NCBI RefSeq assembly: GCF_016859285.1
Contig: NC_053400.1
Coordinates: 35,441,046 to 35,505,045, forward strand
Direction of reading: 5' to 3'
Origin: Xiphias gladius
Lineage: Eukaryota; Chordata; Actinopteri; Istiophoriformes; Xiphiidae
Length of the DNA stretch: 64,000 bases
Shown here piece after piece: positions 11,665-23,299 of this stretch (position 1 is its first letter; the number at the start of each line of letters is the position of its first letter). The notes beneath the pieces are model-generated. The model did not search any database. It had not been told where the DNA came from and worked only from the letters and a program-made list of their open reading frames with translations. Made by a program: the position numbers and the translations under genes.

Positions 11665-11974
11665 TAACTGAGTAGAGATTTATCTGTATAGTTTTTCAAA
11701 ACAAGTTACAAATTGCTTCACAACAAAATCGTTCTGCATAAAATATCAAACAGGCAGGACTGTATTCAAACATTTGAAGTTACTATCACTTAAAATGACT
11801 AAAATGTCACTTTCCCCCCATATTTTGCAAATTGTAAACCTGTAGATCTTCAAATATAGTCACCATATGAGTATGACCACAAATACTGTTGCAGTGGTGA
11901 AACATCAGTCAGAGCAACATTTGTTAGCTACAAGTCATTAAAAATGGACTTCATCTTCAGACTCGCATGAAATA

Positions 11975-12690
11975 AGTCAAGCCAAATCAAATTTTATTTC
12001 TGTAGTCCAATATCACGAATAACCAATTAACTTTAAAAATCTGCACAGCATACAACACCCTCTGTCCCTAGACCCTGAAAGCACATGAGGAAAAACTCCC
12101 CCAAAAAACCTTTAAGAGGAAGAGCAACAAAGGAGAGATCCCCAACAGACCTGAGCCACATGACCTCCTCTTCACCATGAAGTGCAGGAAGGAGGATAGA
12201 CTACACAAACACAAAAGATGCAAAACCAAGCACATCATTCACACGTCTAAGAATAGGAAACAAGCACACAGCTTTTCACAGCAGACAAGCAGGCCTGTAA
12301 TTTGATCATTAGAAAAGGGACATCTTCCTTAACAGGCACATACGGCTGAGTATCACCAGCGTAGCAGTGGAACTTAATCCCGTGGCTAATTCCATGAATA
12401 ATTTGGCGAAGAAGTGAAATATTAAGAGAAAAAAGCAGAGGGCGGAGAACAGAGCCCAGGGGTACTCTATATTCACATCAGACAACACTGATGTAGTGTT
12501 GTTGTAGGAAACTCACTGTGTTCTCTCAGATAAATAAGACTTTAACCATGTGAGATTCAGGCCAGAGGCACCAAACTGATTTTCCCATCGGTCAATGAGT
12601 ATGCAGTGATCTGTGGTGTCAAAAGCTGCATTGAGTTTGAGTAAGACAAGCACAGAAGTGGAATCTGAATTCATAGTAGCAGATAATCAT
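11975..12690 (+). repeat. Long dispersed teleost repeat
   Basis: Begins CAAATCAAATTTTATTTCTG and continues GTCCAATATCACGAATAACC, CTGCACAGCATAC-ACACCCTCTGTCC, GGAAAAACTCCC and AACCTTTAAGAGG. Further on it has GTATCACCAGCGTAGCAGTG and AGAGCCCAGGGGTACTC. This order of blocks is that of a very common fish interspersed repeat; a shorter piece of the same family occurs at 22345-22435. I cannot give the family name with certainty. Confidence 0.65.
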
Positions 12691-12739
12691 TCACTACCTT
12701 AGGTTTTTTTACCTTTGTTTTCAGGGTAGTTTCACTGAG

Positions 12740-12890
12740 AGGCAGGAAGGCCCTGATTCCTACAGTTCCACACATTCACACCTGGAAGCTGCCCAGTCCA
12801 ACCAAAGTCTAATCTGCTGGCCACTGTGTAGCTCCACTGGAGCAGTTGGGGTTAAGGGCCTGGCTCAAGGTCACCTACAGTGATGTAAAG
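12740..12890 (+). repeat. Dispersed repeat fragment
   Basis: Contains CACATTCACACCTGGAAGCT followed by TTAAGGGCCTGGCTCAAGGT, blocks I associate with a widespread fish repeat that often ends with a tract like the one at 13070-13200. Confidence 0.45.
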
Positions 12891-13069
12891 AAATGTTTAG
12901 TGGCATTGGCATGAAACGGTGTGGAGATATGATTGTGATTACCTCAGGAATTGTGTTTTAAGGGATTTTATCAGGTGTTTTGTGGTACTCCTCAGCATCA
13001 CCAGTTGTGGGGATGATAACTGCTTCTTTGTGATTCACAGTACTGTACATCTCATCATTACCCCACACA

Positions 13070-13200
13070 GGTAAATGGTAAATGTACGTAGCACTTTTCT
13101 AATATTATCGACCACTCAAAGCACTTTGCACTACAAGCCACATCGGAATCAAACCACCAACCTTCAGATTAATGGATAACCCACTCTACCTCCTCCAATT
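13070..13200 (+). repeat. Short dispersed repeat (SINE-like)
   Basis: Begins GGTAAATGGTAAATGTACGT and contains CACTCAAAGCACTTTGCACT and GGAATCAAACCACCAACCTT, matching the well-known teleost short repeat that includes a G-A-TC-AACC box. It is strongly diverged. Confidence 0.55.
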
Positions 13201-15090
13201 AATTTGTTTCTGGCAAACTCAGATGTCATGGCTCGGCTTTATTTTTTGATCTCAGACTGCTTCATCCTTATGTCATAGAGCCGACATGGATTGAGAAGTT
13301 CCTGACGCTTGTGGTGGAGGGTGCCTGGGTTCCCTGTTTCTCTCTACGTGATGCCAGCACATAACAAACAACATTTTCTCTTCATGGAGAACTTTAAGCC
13401 TGTTTCCAGTGTACCTTAATATAACTGTTCACGAAGATATCTTTCAGTAGAATCCTGTTATACATCAGACCCTACACTTTAGTTATTTTTCATCACACAG
13501 TGTTTCTGTAATTTATGTCTGTACGAATAATCAACAGACTTTTACATGAGGAACAGATTACACTGAGCATGTCTAAAAATAAAATAAAACAATAAAATAA
13601 ATAATAAACAGAGACATGAAATATATGGAGAGTCATAACACTGAATTATCACCTGGAGCTGTTATAGTATGTTTATGCGACTAAAGGTTTTAGGGTTTGT
13701 AATTTATAGAGACACATTTTAAATTAACAATAATTGGTGGACAATGATCTTCTAGTTTCCCGTCAGCAATCTGCTGATACACTGACGTGTCATGATGGAC
13801 ACACACCTTACATACTCATACATACACATATATTCAGAAAGTTTCTATGTTTTTCTCTTTTTCCATGATGCAAGGTGTCTGAAACATTCGAGTGGAGCTG
13901 CTGCTGCTGATAAACACTCTGCTGCTGGGAAACACACACATGTTTCAACCAAGTGACCTCCAACACACAATGATCCACAGCAAAAACACACTGGAAACAC
14001 TTTACTGGACAAAATATCAAAGATTGCAGGTAATGAGAAAGTCAGAGGTGGTTTGTAGTCTACTTTCTGTTTAAAATCACTGTCATTAAAAAAGGCTTTC
14101 ACGGCTTTATTCACTGTTCAACCTTCAATTAATATTTTCACTTTGAGGAGATTTTAAGTTTTTCAGACTGACTACCTTACACACATATCACACACAGTAT
14201 AACATTGCACACAGCAGCTTCTATAAACCTTAAAAGCTTTAACACATACAAAGCTTTATTTGTTTTTCTGTCAAATATGGTGAAAAAAGCAAGAGATAAA
14301 AAACTAAGAAAAGAAAAGATTTAAGGAAAGGAGATTTTACTGTAAATGAAACGCTGTCTGACAGTATCATATATATGTTATTCCTGCTCCTCACAGAAAG
14401 CAAATGAATACTTGTCTCAGTTGTTTAGAGAAATATTCTTTGATAAATTTTGGAATTAAGCAAAATTTACAGCTTCACTCAAAATGATGCTAAATTGAAT
14501 CTGTTCCGGAAGAAAAGATCACTGTGTCCACCTGAGGTGTCTTGCAAGCACATCTGGAAACATCTGGACATTCTTAATGATGTGAATTAAATCAAATACA
14601 AAATAAAAGCCATTTTGTTTTGTATTTTGCTCTGTTCCGTGATCTTAGAAAAAAATATTCAGTAAAATGATAATCCTGTATTGGATGGACCATTTCAATG
14701 GTATGAAACAATTTTGTTTTAAATTATGGATTTATTTATCATGTTTCCATTGGATAAAATTCTATGAAATTATTTTTGACACATTTCCAAAAAATCAGCC
14801 TGACAGATCTCTGATCTTTGGAATAAAGTTTAAAAGATTAATAATTTATGTTTTCTATGACAGCAATGTGAATCTCTTTGGGTTTGGGACTGTCAGATAA
14901 AACAAGACATTTTACGAAGTCACCTTGGAGTCTGGACATTTTATGAAACAGACCAATCATTTCACTGGAAAAATAATAAACAGATAAATCAGTAGTGAAA
15001 GTAATCTTCAGCTGCAGCGTTACTTTGAAATATTTGTGATCCCTTCTAGAACTTAAAATAACTTTGCTGGGTTCCGAAAATCGGATTAAA
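13201..15090. other. Intergenic, no gene recognised
   Basis: About 1.9 kb of AT-rich sequence upstream of the second chymotrypsinogen. The longest open frames (60-90 codons) have no recognisable similarity and no splice context. Confidence 0.45.
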
Positions 15091-15146
15091 CTGAGCAGTG
15101 GATCACTCTCACGTCCCTAACCATCCTGCCGTCTCAGATGGAAAAC

Positions 15147-15285
15147 TTTCCATTAGCTCCACCTGTCCAAACTTCCACCGTCCTCTGATAAGATGTCCCC
15201 TCCCGCTCACATCCCCCTTTGTTCCATCCAATCGTGTCGCTCCCCGGCTGTATAAAACTCCTCGGTCAGACAGACCCAGCATGAT
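15147..15285 (+). promoter_or_regulatory. Promoter of chymotrypsinogen gene 2, PTF1-like site
   Basis: A perfect TATAAAA lies at 15251-15257, placing the cap site near 15278-15287 and leaving a very short 5' UTR. Upstream are a CCAAT box (15228-15232) and a TTTCC box (15147-15151) followed by an E-box CACCTG (15160-15165). An E-box plus TTTCC pair is the recognition pattern of the acinar factor PTF1, which drives pancreatic digestive enzyme genes. The PTF1 assignment is inference from the pattern. Confidence 0.6.
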
Positions 15286-15291
15286 CAAGCC

Positions 15292-18200
15292 ATGGCCTTC
15301 CTGTGGATCCTCTCCTGCCTCGCCTTCGCTGGCACCGCCTACGGTGAGACAAAGTCTTTAACATCAGAGCTGCAGCTGAGGGAGCGACGCGTGCTGGGAC
15401 AGAGGATCTTCTGACCCAGCATGCTCAACAAAGAAGAGAACGTTCAACGTTCTCAGCAGTAAACTATTGAAACCAGCAAGGGCGCTGTAGCTGTGGGGAC
15501 AGTAAACACCACATTTACGTTTTTAAACATTTTAATTAATTTATTTTTTTATAATTCCCACTACAATAACTAACTCTGGAGTAGAAAACAAGTATAATAA
15601 CTTGCAAAGAAGGCAGCAGCACTGTAGCGTGAAAGATTTGTCATGAAGACTATTCAATAAGCTGACGTTTGTGCATCAGGGCGCCGTCTTCAAAATAAAC
15701 ATCATAGAAAGTCAAACTGATTAGAAACAGTGGAACTGTAGCATGGATATACCAGAGTCTGAGTGAAACAGCAGCATGATGTATGTTATTATCTGTGTAA
15801 GTGTGTAAGCCAGAGACATCAGTAATATATCTGGTCCGATCAGCAACAGTAACACTCAGTGCAGAGACAGATTATCTGTATATAACTATACAACAGGTCT
15901 GGGTCACTGCTTTTTTGCCTCAGTATTATGTTAGAAACAATTTAAAGAACCTTATCAAACATGTCTGATTCTCTTATTAAAATAAATTATGGCTTCAGTT
16001 TTTCAACTCTCAAAAAAAAATGTTTGTATTGGTATTACAACTGAACTGCTGGTTTTTCTACTTTGTTTTTTCAGCTGTTTTACTGTGTTATTTTGTGTTG
16101 TGGCATGTTGAATTAACAAATAACTGAAAAGCTTGTCAGTGGGCCTCAGATGACCCAGATTTAACCTTCACGTTCATTTTGTTGTTCTTGTTGTTGTTTG
16201 CTGTTGTTAATGTCATGATGATGTCACCAGGTTGCGGCACCCCCGCCATCCCTCCCATCATCACCGGCTACTCTCGCATCGTGAACGGCGAGGAGGCAGT
16301 GCCTCACTCCTGGCCCTGGCAGGTGTCCCTTCAGGTAAACACACACACATATACTCACACACACGCATACACACAGGTGGATTAATGAACATGTGTTTTA
16401 AGTGTTGCTCTGGTTTTAGGATTACACCGGCTTCCACTTCTGTGGCGGCTCTCTGGTCAATGAGTACTGGGTGGTGACAGCTGCTCACTGCAACGTCAGG
16501 TAAACACCGTGAAGGAGCTTTACAAACTACACACCAGGGCTCTGATCTCCAAATGTGGATCACTGACTTATTTGATTTGATTTTTGATGATGTGACAAAA
16601 GTTTCTTAAAAGCTGCTTAAAATTTATTTGCAGCTGTTCTTAGCAACAAGCCTTAAACCTAACCCTGCAAAAGTTCAGTTTATTCACAGTTAGGATCAGG
16701 ATCAAGATTTGAGACAGGAGAGCATTTTCAGATACAAATGAGCCATTGCTTTAAAGGCATGATGAAAAATGTTGATCTAAATACAATTAATAATTTAGGT
16801 GAAAACATGCAAGATATTGAGAAACCATTCTGAACTGTTAGAGTTAGCATTTCCATTTATTTTTCTCAGTATACAGTCAAATAATTATATATCATAAAAT
16901 GAACTAGGAATGAAGCTCTTTTTAAATTGGAGTAAGTTTATAAACTTGATGTGATTTATTGAAAAAAGACTGACCAATGAAATCGCTATCTTAGAAATTA
17001 GCGATATGTCTAAATCAGCTCCATGACAGATTTTGGCAGCATCATTGTTCATGTCATAGTTTAATATTCTAAGGTATAAATAACTTATTACTTCATAGCT
17101 AATTATTATTATTCAAACATCATTTAACTGATGTAGTCTGAGATGTTTTATCTCCAGATAAACCTGTTGACTCTCATCCAGAGGGGATCGACATGTTCAT
17201 CTTGGACAAAGTTATAGTAATAATAATCATCATCATCATAATCCATACTTAACAACACAATGTACTTATTCAGGTCTGATGAACAGGACTCTGGTTCGGA
17301 GTCTTTAGCTGTTTATTTTCTGACAGAATTAATAGAGCTAGAGACTCTAACAACAGACTACAGACAGACTGAAGGACCATCTCCTCTCAGTAAAAAACCC
17401 AGGTGTTTTTCTGATGATGTGAAATAATCCTGGGAGATTTGAAATGACACACACTTCTTTTTTCTGTGCAGGACGTCCCATCGCGTGATCCTTGGAGAAT
17501 ATGACCGTTCCTCCAACGCTGAAGACATCCAGGTCATGAAGATTGGCAAGGTGGGTAACAAACATCTCCAGCTTTTCATTTCGTCCGGTGGTCTTCCTGT
17601 ATGTCTGCTGGACATTACAGTGTCATTTCCTGTCAGGTCTTCAAGAACCCCCGCTACAACAGCTACACCATCAACAATGACATCCTGTTAATTAAGCTGG
17701 CCAGCCCTGCCCAGATGAATACGCATGTTTCCCCTGTGTGTGTGGCCGAGACTGGAGACAACTTCCCCGGAGGCATGAAGTGTGTGACCACCGGCTGGGG
17801 CCTGACCCGCTACAATGGTGAGACCACCTGCGTAACAGCTGGCCAATCAGAAAACACCTGCACCACCTGAGAATCAGAGGGAGTGGGGCAGGGACAGAAT
17901 AACGTAGAGAGAATCAGCAGTCAGACGGCTTTACAGTGCTGCTTATTGGCAGGGTGTGCATCGAAACTAACATGCTGATTGTCATTTAACAACCTCATAG
18001 GAAATCTTTCACTTTTATAAAGCAAAACATTTATTTCCTTACACTTTTTCCATCTTTTTGTTGAGGTTCTGAGTAGTAACGGTAATGCTCATACAGTCAG
18101 AGATAGACACATAGCCACAGTCATCATTCCAACTTACTACTACACACACTTAGATAGCAAATTAAAATAATCACAGGCATTCCTCTAATATTTGTTTTGT

Positions 18201-18850
18201 TCACTTTTAATTTAATGGATAGTTTTATTTTTTTCTGGCTTCTAAAAGTATCTATCGAAAAATTCATATTAAAATAAAGGAGGAAAAATCATTTTGGTTG
18301 GAGTGTTCATAACTCATAGACAACATATACAAGCACTGACAAGGGGTCACAAGTAGCTCTGATTTATTTTAAGGGGCCACAGACCAAACGTGTCTGGACT
18401 CTCTGTCAGACCACTGGATGTAATTTTAACAAAGGAAACAAATACTTTAACCACAGGGGGCAGGTAGGCCTACAGCTCATACGGCATCATTATGAATGTG
18501 TATCAGTTATGTTTGAAGTGTGATGTGTTCGTGTGTTGCAGCTCCTGACACACCTGCCCTGCTTCAGCAGGCCGCCCTCCCCCTGCTGACCAATGAGCAG
18601 TGCCGTCGTTACTGGGGCAACAGGATCAGCAATGTGATGATCTGCGCGGGAGCCTCTGGAGCCTCCTCCTGCATGGTGAGCGCTACCGACACAGAACAAA
18701 TGAAAAAGTGTTGATCCTTACGTTGTTTACATTGTGTTGTTTATTGTTTATTCTTTTATTTATGTGTTGTGTTTTCAGGGTGACTCTGGTGGTCCTCTGG
18801 TGTGCCAGAAGGCCGGCGCCTGGATGGACCAGACCATCGCTGCCAACTGA
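15292..18850 (+). CDS. ctrb: Chymotrypsinogen B-type protease, copy 2, with a 30-codon loss in the last exon
   Basis: Paralogue of copy 1 with matching exons: 15292-15343, 16231-16334, 16420-16499, 17472-17550, 17637-17817, 18542-18675, 18779-18850 (702 nt, 233 residues). Signal [18 protein letters not shown], activation site YSR/IVNGEE, His in TAAHC, Asp in NNDILLIKL, Ser in GDSGGPL and Ser189 in ASSCM are all present. The final exon is only 72 nt, against 162 in copy 1. After QKAGAW it jumps to MDQTIAAN, so 30 residues (about Thr208-Trp237 in chymotrypsin numbering) are missing without a frameshift. The lost segment carries Ser214-Trp215-Gly216, Cys220 (partner of Cys191) and Gly226, so folding and activity should fail. 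It could be an expressed pseudogene, an allele, or an assembly or sequencing collapse. The ATG at 15292 is used because it is in frame with the signal peptide; the ATG at 15281 is not. Confidence 0.9.
16336..16377 (+). repeat. CA-rich microsatellite in ctrb copy 2 intron 2
   Basis: Imperfect (CA)n beginning at the splice donor of exon 2. It makes up much of the 85-bp intron. Confidence 0.7.
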
Positions 18851-18880
18851 GCGAAAGCTTTCAGTTTCAACCTGATCATC

Positions 18881-18886
18881 AATAAA
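18881..18886 (+). terminator. Poly(A) signal of chymotrypsinogen gene 2
   Basis: AATAAA 31 bp after the TGA stop. A GT-rich stretch (CCTGTGTTGTTC) follows about 40 bp downstream. The short 3' UTR resembles that of other pancreatic protease genes. Confidence 0.85.
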
Positions 18887-19041
18887 TTACAGAAACTCTG
18901 AAACAGCCCTTTCCCTGTGTCCTGTGTTGTTCATACTAAGTGAGGTGACTAAGGATATTAACCTCAGGTCTGTGTGCTCAGTACAGATTTTGGAAATACA
19001 GAAAAACACAATACTGGAAACAAATTTTCCCCAACATGTCA

Positions 19042-19047
19042 TTTATT
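19042..19047 (-). terminator. Poly(A) signal of agrp
   Basis: TTTATT on the + strand, read as AATAAA on the - strand, about 140 bp past the agrp stop codon. It converges on the chymotrypsinogen 2 signal about 155 bp away. Confidence 0.7.
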
Positions 19048-19186
19048 ACACAAAGAGCAGATTTTAAACATGTAATGGACAGAGTGTCAACATGTTTCCC
19101 CTCAGCAGTATTTGTTTGTCAGTCTGCACATTCCCTGACAGTGTGACATCACATCATCAGATTCAATCAGGTGCATTCAGGTGCAT

Positions 19187-20952
19187 TCAGGTGCGTGTGG
19201 GTGGGCAGGCGTGGCCAACTCGGCGGCAGTAGCAGATGGCGTTGAAGAAGCGGCAGTAGCAGGTGTCGCAGGGGTCACAGCAGGGCAGTGGGTAACCCAG
19301 ACATGACTGCTGATGAGGGATGCAGCGACGAGATGAACGCATGGCCCGACCCTGCAGCTGCAAGGCCGCTGAAGAGTCCTGGAAACATGTAAATTCACTG
19401 GCGTCAATATATAACAGCTTAGCAGTGAGCTGGAAGTAGGAAACTTTAGTATTTCTATGCTCTTTAACAAAAGCCTGTGTACTGTGTCTTTAAATCAGCG
19501 ACACCCACCTCGTCATAGGACCCTGCATCCATTAGGAAGTGATTCTCCACTGAGTTGACAGGCAGGAGAGCAGAATCATGTCCGGGGTCGAGGGCATGGC
19601 CTCTCCCTGCAGGGCACAAGACAGAAAACAGATGTGTGATGTCACCTGTAACCCACCTTAATCACCCCTTCTGCTGCTTAATCACCTCCCCTACGGGGAG
19701 GTAGCTGTACAGATAACAATCTGTCTGTATGCAGACGATACACTTCTTTACAACTCAGCCAAAATGACAGGAGAATGTCAGGTAGCCATGACGGGAGATG
19801 TGGAGGGAAATGTGGAGTGAGCTGCCTCCTGGTTTAGAGTGAATAGAATCTCGCTAAACCATCAGCACACTAAATCCAAAACGTCAGCAAACGTCGACAA
19901 CCAGGCCTTCTAGTTCATGGTGTGACACTGGATCTCTGCCTACGGTGGTAGCTGAACGAGACTCAGGTCAATCAGAACTAACCTGCTGATTTGTGTGCAA
20001 TAAGCAGAACAAAGGCATCCAAAAACATGAAGATCTCCATCACTATGTACAATTAACTTCCTGACTCCCAGCACACCTGCAGAGAAAATGGACCAGACCA
20101 GATGTATGAAATGTGTGTGAAATTAATGTGAAGAGGAAATATTGTTAATTAACGCATTTGGAAAGTAACAATTATGTTGATACTGAATGTAACAGTAAAA
20201 TGTTCACAAACAATGTGTTTTTTTTTCACTTGCAGTGACTCCAGCATAATTAAACTGGTTTATGGTTCTGCTCAGACTCTCACAGCACTTGGTTAAGATT
20301 AGGGAACAATACTGGTTTGATGGAATACAGAAAAAGTTCACATTGACTCCAGACCCAACCTGTTTATTTACATTGAACCAAAACCACCATCTCTCCCAAA
20401 CTGTAACCAAAGAGCTGTTGTTGCCTAAAACACAGACAGGACTCTGGATGTGAACCTGGTCTCTGGTGTGACAGTCCTGAACTTTGTATGTCCTCCATCC
20501 ATCACAACCACTTCTGCTGCTGTTAATAACATTAACATTGGCTCATAATCCAGCCAGTGATTATGTTTCCTATAAACCATATTTGCTGTTGCAGTTTAGT
20601 TGTATAGAAACAGTTACAGGAGATGGGAGTTTACGCTCCTTTTGCTGAACTTTAACAGCTTTTATTTTGTCTCACAGAAAAATCTAAAACCTGTGTTTTA
20701 TTGAGGTATGTTTAACTTGATAATTGACTGGAGAAATGTTTTCAGTCATGCTGTGGTGAGTCAGGTGGCAGGGGAGGTTCTTGGAGCTCTCTGTTTGGAC
20801 AGGTGTTACTGACCAATGTCAGACATGTAGGAGGTTTCGGTGCGTCGGCCAGCAACTGGACCGTCGTCCAGCTGGATTTTCCCATGAACCAGAGATGAGG
20901 AGAGACGCAGCAGACTAAAGGACCAACAGCAGAGCAGCATAGGGCCAAACAT
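19187..20952 (-). CDS. agrp: Agouti-related peptide precursor (3 coding exons)
   Basis: Secreted antagonist/inverse agonist of melanocortin receptors MC3R/MC4R, in hypothalamic appetite control; fish paralogues also affect stress and pigment. Coding exons on the - strand: 20952-20814, 19606-19509, 19378-19187; 429 nt, 142 residues, phases consistent. Exon 1 gives a signal peptide (MFGPMLLCCWSFSLL...) ending near SSLVHG. The middle is an acidic spacer ending MDAGSYDE. The last exon holds the cystine-knot domain with ten cysteines, containing PCCDPCDTCYCRFFNAICYC; its RFF triplet is the receptor-binding loop. RAMR followed by SSRRC fits the known proprotein-convertase processing site before the first Cys. 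The stop follows PPTRT. The domain most resembles fish AgRP1, but AgRP2 is not excluded. Confidence 0.93.
19690..19960 (+). pseudogene. Non-LTR reverse transcriptase scrap in agrp intron 2
   Basis: The + strand translation reads VQITICLYADDTLLYNSAKM, containing the YADD catalytic motif of reverse transcriptases in the context usual for fish LINEs. A degraded segment follows with a stop after EGNVE. It lies within the intron between agrp coding exons 1 and 2, antisense to agrp. Confidence 0.65.
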
Positions 20953-21508
20953 CCTGCTGCTGTCAGAGAAAAAGAAGAAGAAGAATCTGCACTGCAACTC
21001 CCACAACCCTCAGCTTCTCCACTAAGAGCCTCTGAAATGAGGACACAGAAACAGGATTTAGTGGATTTTAAGAGAGTGACTGAAAAAGAGAGTTAAGTGT
21101 CTGTAAAAGTTGTGATGAGATAATGTTGCTGCATTAACTGTCTGAAATGCCAGTAACAACAAATGCTTGTCATAATTAGATCAGACAAATTATAGTTAAA
21201 ACAAGCTGTGAGCAGAAACACACAGGTTTCCTCTGAGCTGTCCTGAACTGTCGTGGAGGAAACTGATTGAATTCATACATTGCTCAATAATCTTTTGGAT
21301 TATGTTTGTTGTAGTTTATAAACTGCCTTCCTACCATGAGTCTATTAAAACCGTTCAACAGTAACAGCTCAGTTTACTTGATGCTTTAACGTTTGAGGCC
21401 TATGATGTGTCTGATTAAAACACAACTTTCAAAGGAAATCTGATCTCAATAGTCAACACTAACGACAGGATCAGTGTCATTCTTGCTAAGATTTTAATTA
21501 GTAAAGTT

Positions 21509-22063
21509 CAGTGGTGGAAAGTAACTAAGTACATTTACCCTGGTGCTGTAAGTACATTTTGAGGTACTTGAACTGAGTATTTTTATTTTCTGCTACTTTA
21601 TCCTTCTGCTCCACTACATGTCAGAGGGAAATATTTACTTTTACTGCACCACATTTATTTAACATTTTATTTAACAAGTATAGTTACTGGTTACTTCAGA
21701 GATTTAGATTTATATACTGGACGTCATAAAAGTTTTTATAAAAAATGATGCACTGTTATCTTAGACTATGAACAGTAAATAAAGTTGTACTAAAAAGTTG
21801 CTCCATCTCAACAAGTTACAACATTAAAATGCTGCTTCTATGTTGATACATCAATAATAATAATTCCATAATATATACATTACACTCTGACAGTGCGAAA
21901 TAATGAGTAATTTGACTTCCAATACTTTAATACACTTCGTACATTTTCCCGAAAATATTTTTAACATTTTGAAAGCAGGACTTTTATTTGAATGAAATAA
22001 ATTTGACATTGTAGTGTTAGTTTATCATAGTTTAGTCCAGGACCTGAATACATCTTCCTCCTG
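21509..22063 (+). mobile_element. hAT-like MITE in agrp 5' intron
   Basis: Begins CAGTGGTGGAAAGTAACTAA and continues GTACATTTTGAGGTACTTGA, CTCCACTACATGTCAGAGGG and TTTACTGCACCACATTTATT. It ends GACCTGAATACATCTTCCTC and CTGG, an approximate inverted repeat of the start. This block order is that of a very abundant non-autonomous DNA transposon of teleosts. No coding capacity. Confidence 0.75.
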
Positions 22064-22344
22064 GTTTAAGATAGTTATGCTGAAAAATTTGTTTCGTTAT
22101 GTATTTATGGTTGCATCAATGTTAAATCTCAAAGAAAATATAGAAAAAATGGTTACTAAGAGGTAAAGAAAAGGCTGAACATAGAAATATAATATAAAAT
22201 ACTATATGAACGAATGAAGTTTTTATTATTGTGCTATGCATACAGCTATGCTGAGCCTACATGGTTATACAAAAACCCACAGAATCATATCAACCAGATC
22301 CACAATACTGCATATAGATTTATTTAAACAGTACTACAAAAAGT

Positions 22345-22435
22345 CAGGTCAATTTTACTTATACAGCCCAGTATCACAAATCACAAGTTTGTCTCTGGGG
22401 GTTTTACAACCTGTACAGCATATGGCCAAAAAAAC
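22345..22435 (+). repeat. Fragment of the dispersed repeat seen at 11975
   Basis: CAATTTTACTTATACAGCCC, AGTATCACAAATCACAAGTT and ACAACCTGTACAGCATATGG match the opening blocks of the repeat at 11975-12690. Only about 90 bp remain. Confidence 0.6.
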
Positions 22436-23200
22436 TCTTTATTAAAATTAATCCTTCATGTTTACAACATAATTGAAAAATCAGACAAATAATTTACTGT
22501 TTATTACCAGAGAAGCCAAAATAGCTACTAATTACATAATCAATTCTTATTTTCCAGAATTTTGAGCTAGCAAACATAACACATCAAATTAAACAACCAT
22601 TACATTTTTAGATCATCTCTTCCCTAAAATATTTGCATTTTCAAAATATATTACAATCAAATCACCACTGTGATTCACTTTCTCTCAGATCTCACAATCT
22701 GTATCCTCCTGAACACGTGGAGATCGACAGTCAGAGGAAGAAAAGCAGCTCACAGCTGGTAAACCAAACATTTCTGTCTTCCACATGAACCAGATTTCAC
22801 ACACAACATTAAACTGGGGTTTAATACACACATCCATGACAAGATATACTTAAAACTAGTCTCCCTCCAATTTGAATAAATCTTTAGTTTAAATGGAGTA
22901 AACATCAAAACACAGATTACAGTAATAAAATGCAAATAACATAATTTTTCACATACATGTTTGTTATTTGTTATGTGCTTTTAAAATTATTTTTACCAAG
23001 TTGCACCATTTTAGAATGATAACACACTGTTTTGTTGTAAGTACAATGATGTAAGTATAATCAAAGTTATATTATATTATGTTACATTATATTATACACA
23101 GTTTTTTTTTTTTTTAAAGGCAAATGTCCAAGGTAAATGGATCTGTATCAGAGAGAGAGTGAGCGAGAGACCCAGGCTCACACAGACAGAAAGAGAGAGA
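22436..23200. other. agrp 5' intron, otherwise featureless, with short low-complexity runs
   Basis: AT-rich DNA with a poly(T) run at 23102-23115 and an imperfect GA-rich stretch at 23150-23210 just before the agrp first exon. No ORF or RNA gene is recognisable. Confidence 0.45.
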
Positions 23201-23299
23201 GAGAGAAGAGTGTAGAGGTGACTCACCTGTCGCTTGGACTCTGCTGTCTCTCTCTCTGAGGTGATGACAGGCGATTTAAAGACCCCTTGAGAGGAAGGA

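Noticed and set aside
15281..15361. ORF starting at the ATG at 15281 in the copy 2 first exon
   Set aside because: It is out of frame with the chymotrypsinogen signal peptide; the ATG at 15292 gives the conserved MAFLW start and the correct exon phase.
16261..16563. 100-codon - strand ORF over chymotrypsinogen 2 exons 2-3
   Set aside because: Antisense shadow of GC-rich coding exons.
19177..19470. 97-codon - strand ORF over the agrp last exon
   Set aside because: Wrong frame. The true frame carries the ten-cysteine agouti domain and is bounded by a good acceptor at 19379-19380.
20742..20948. 68-codon - strand ORF starting MALCCSAVG over agrp exon 1
   Set aside because: Frame-shifted relative to the signal-peptide frame that begins at 20952 and splices correctly at 20814.
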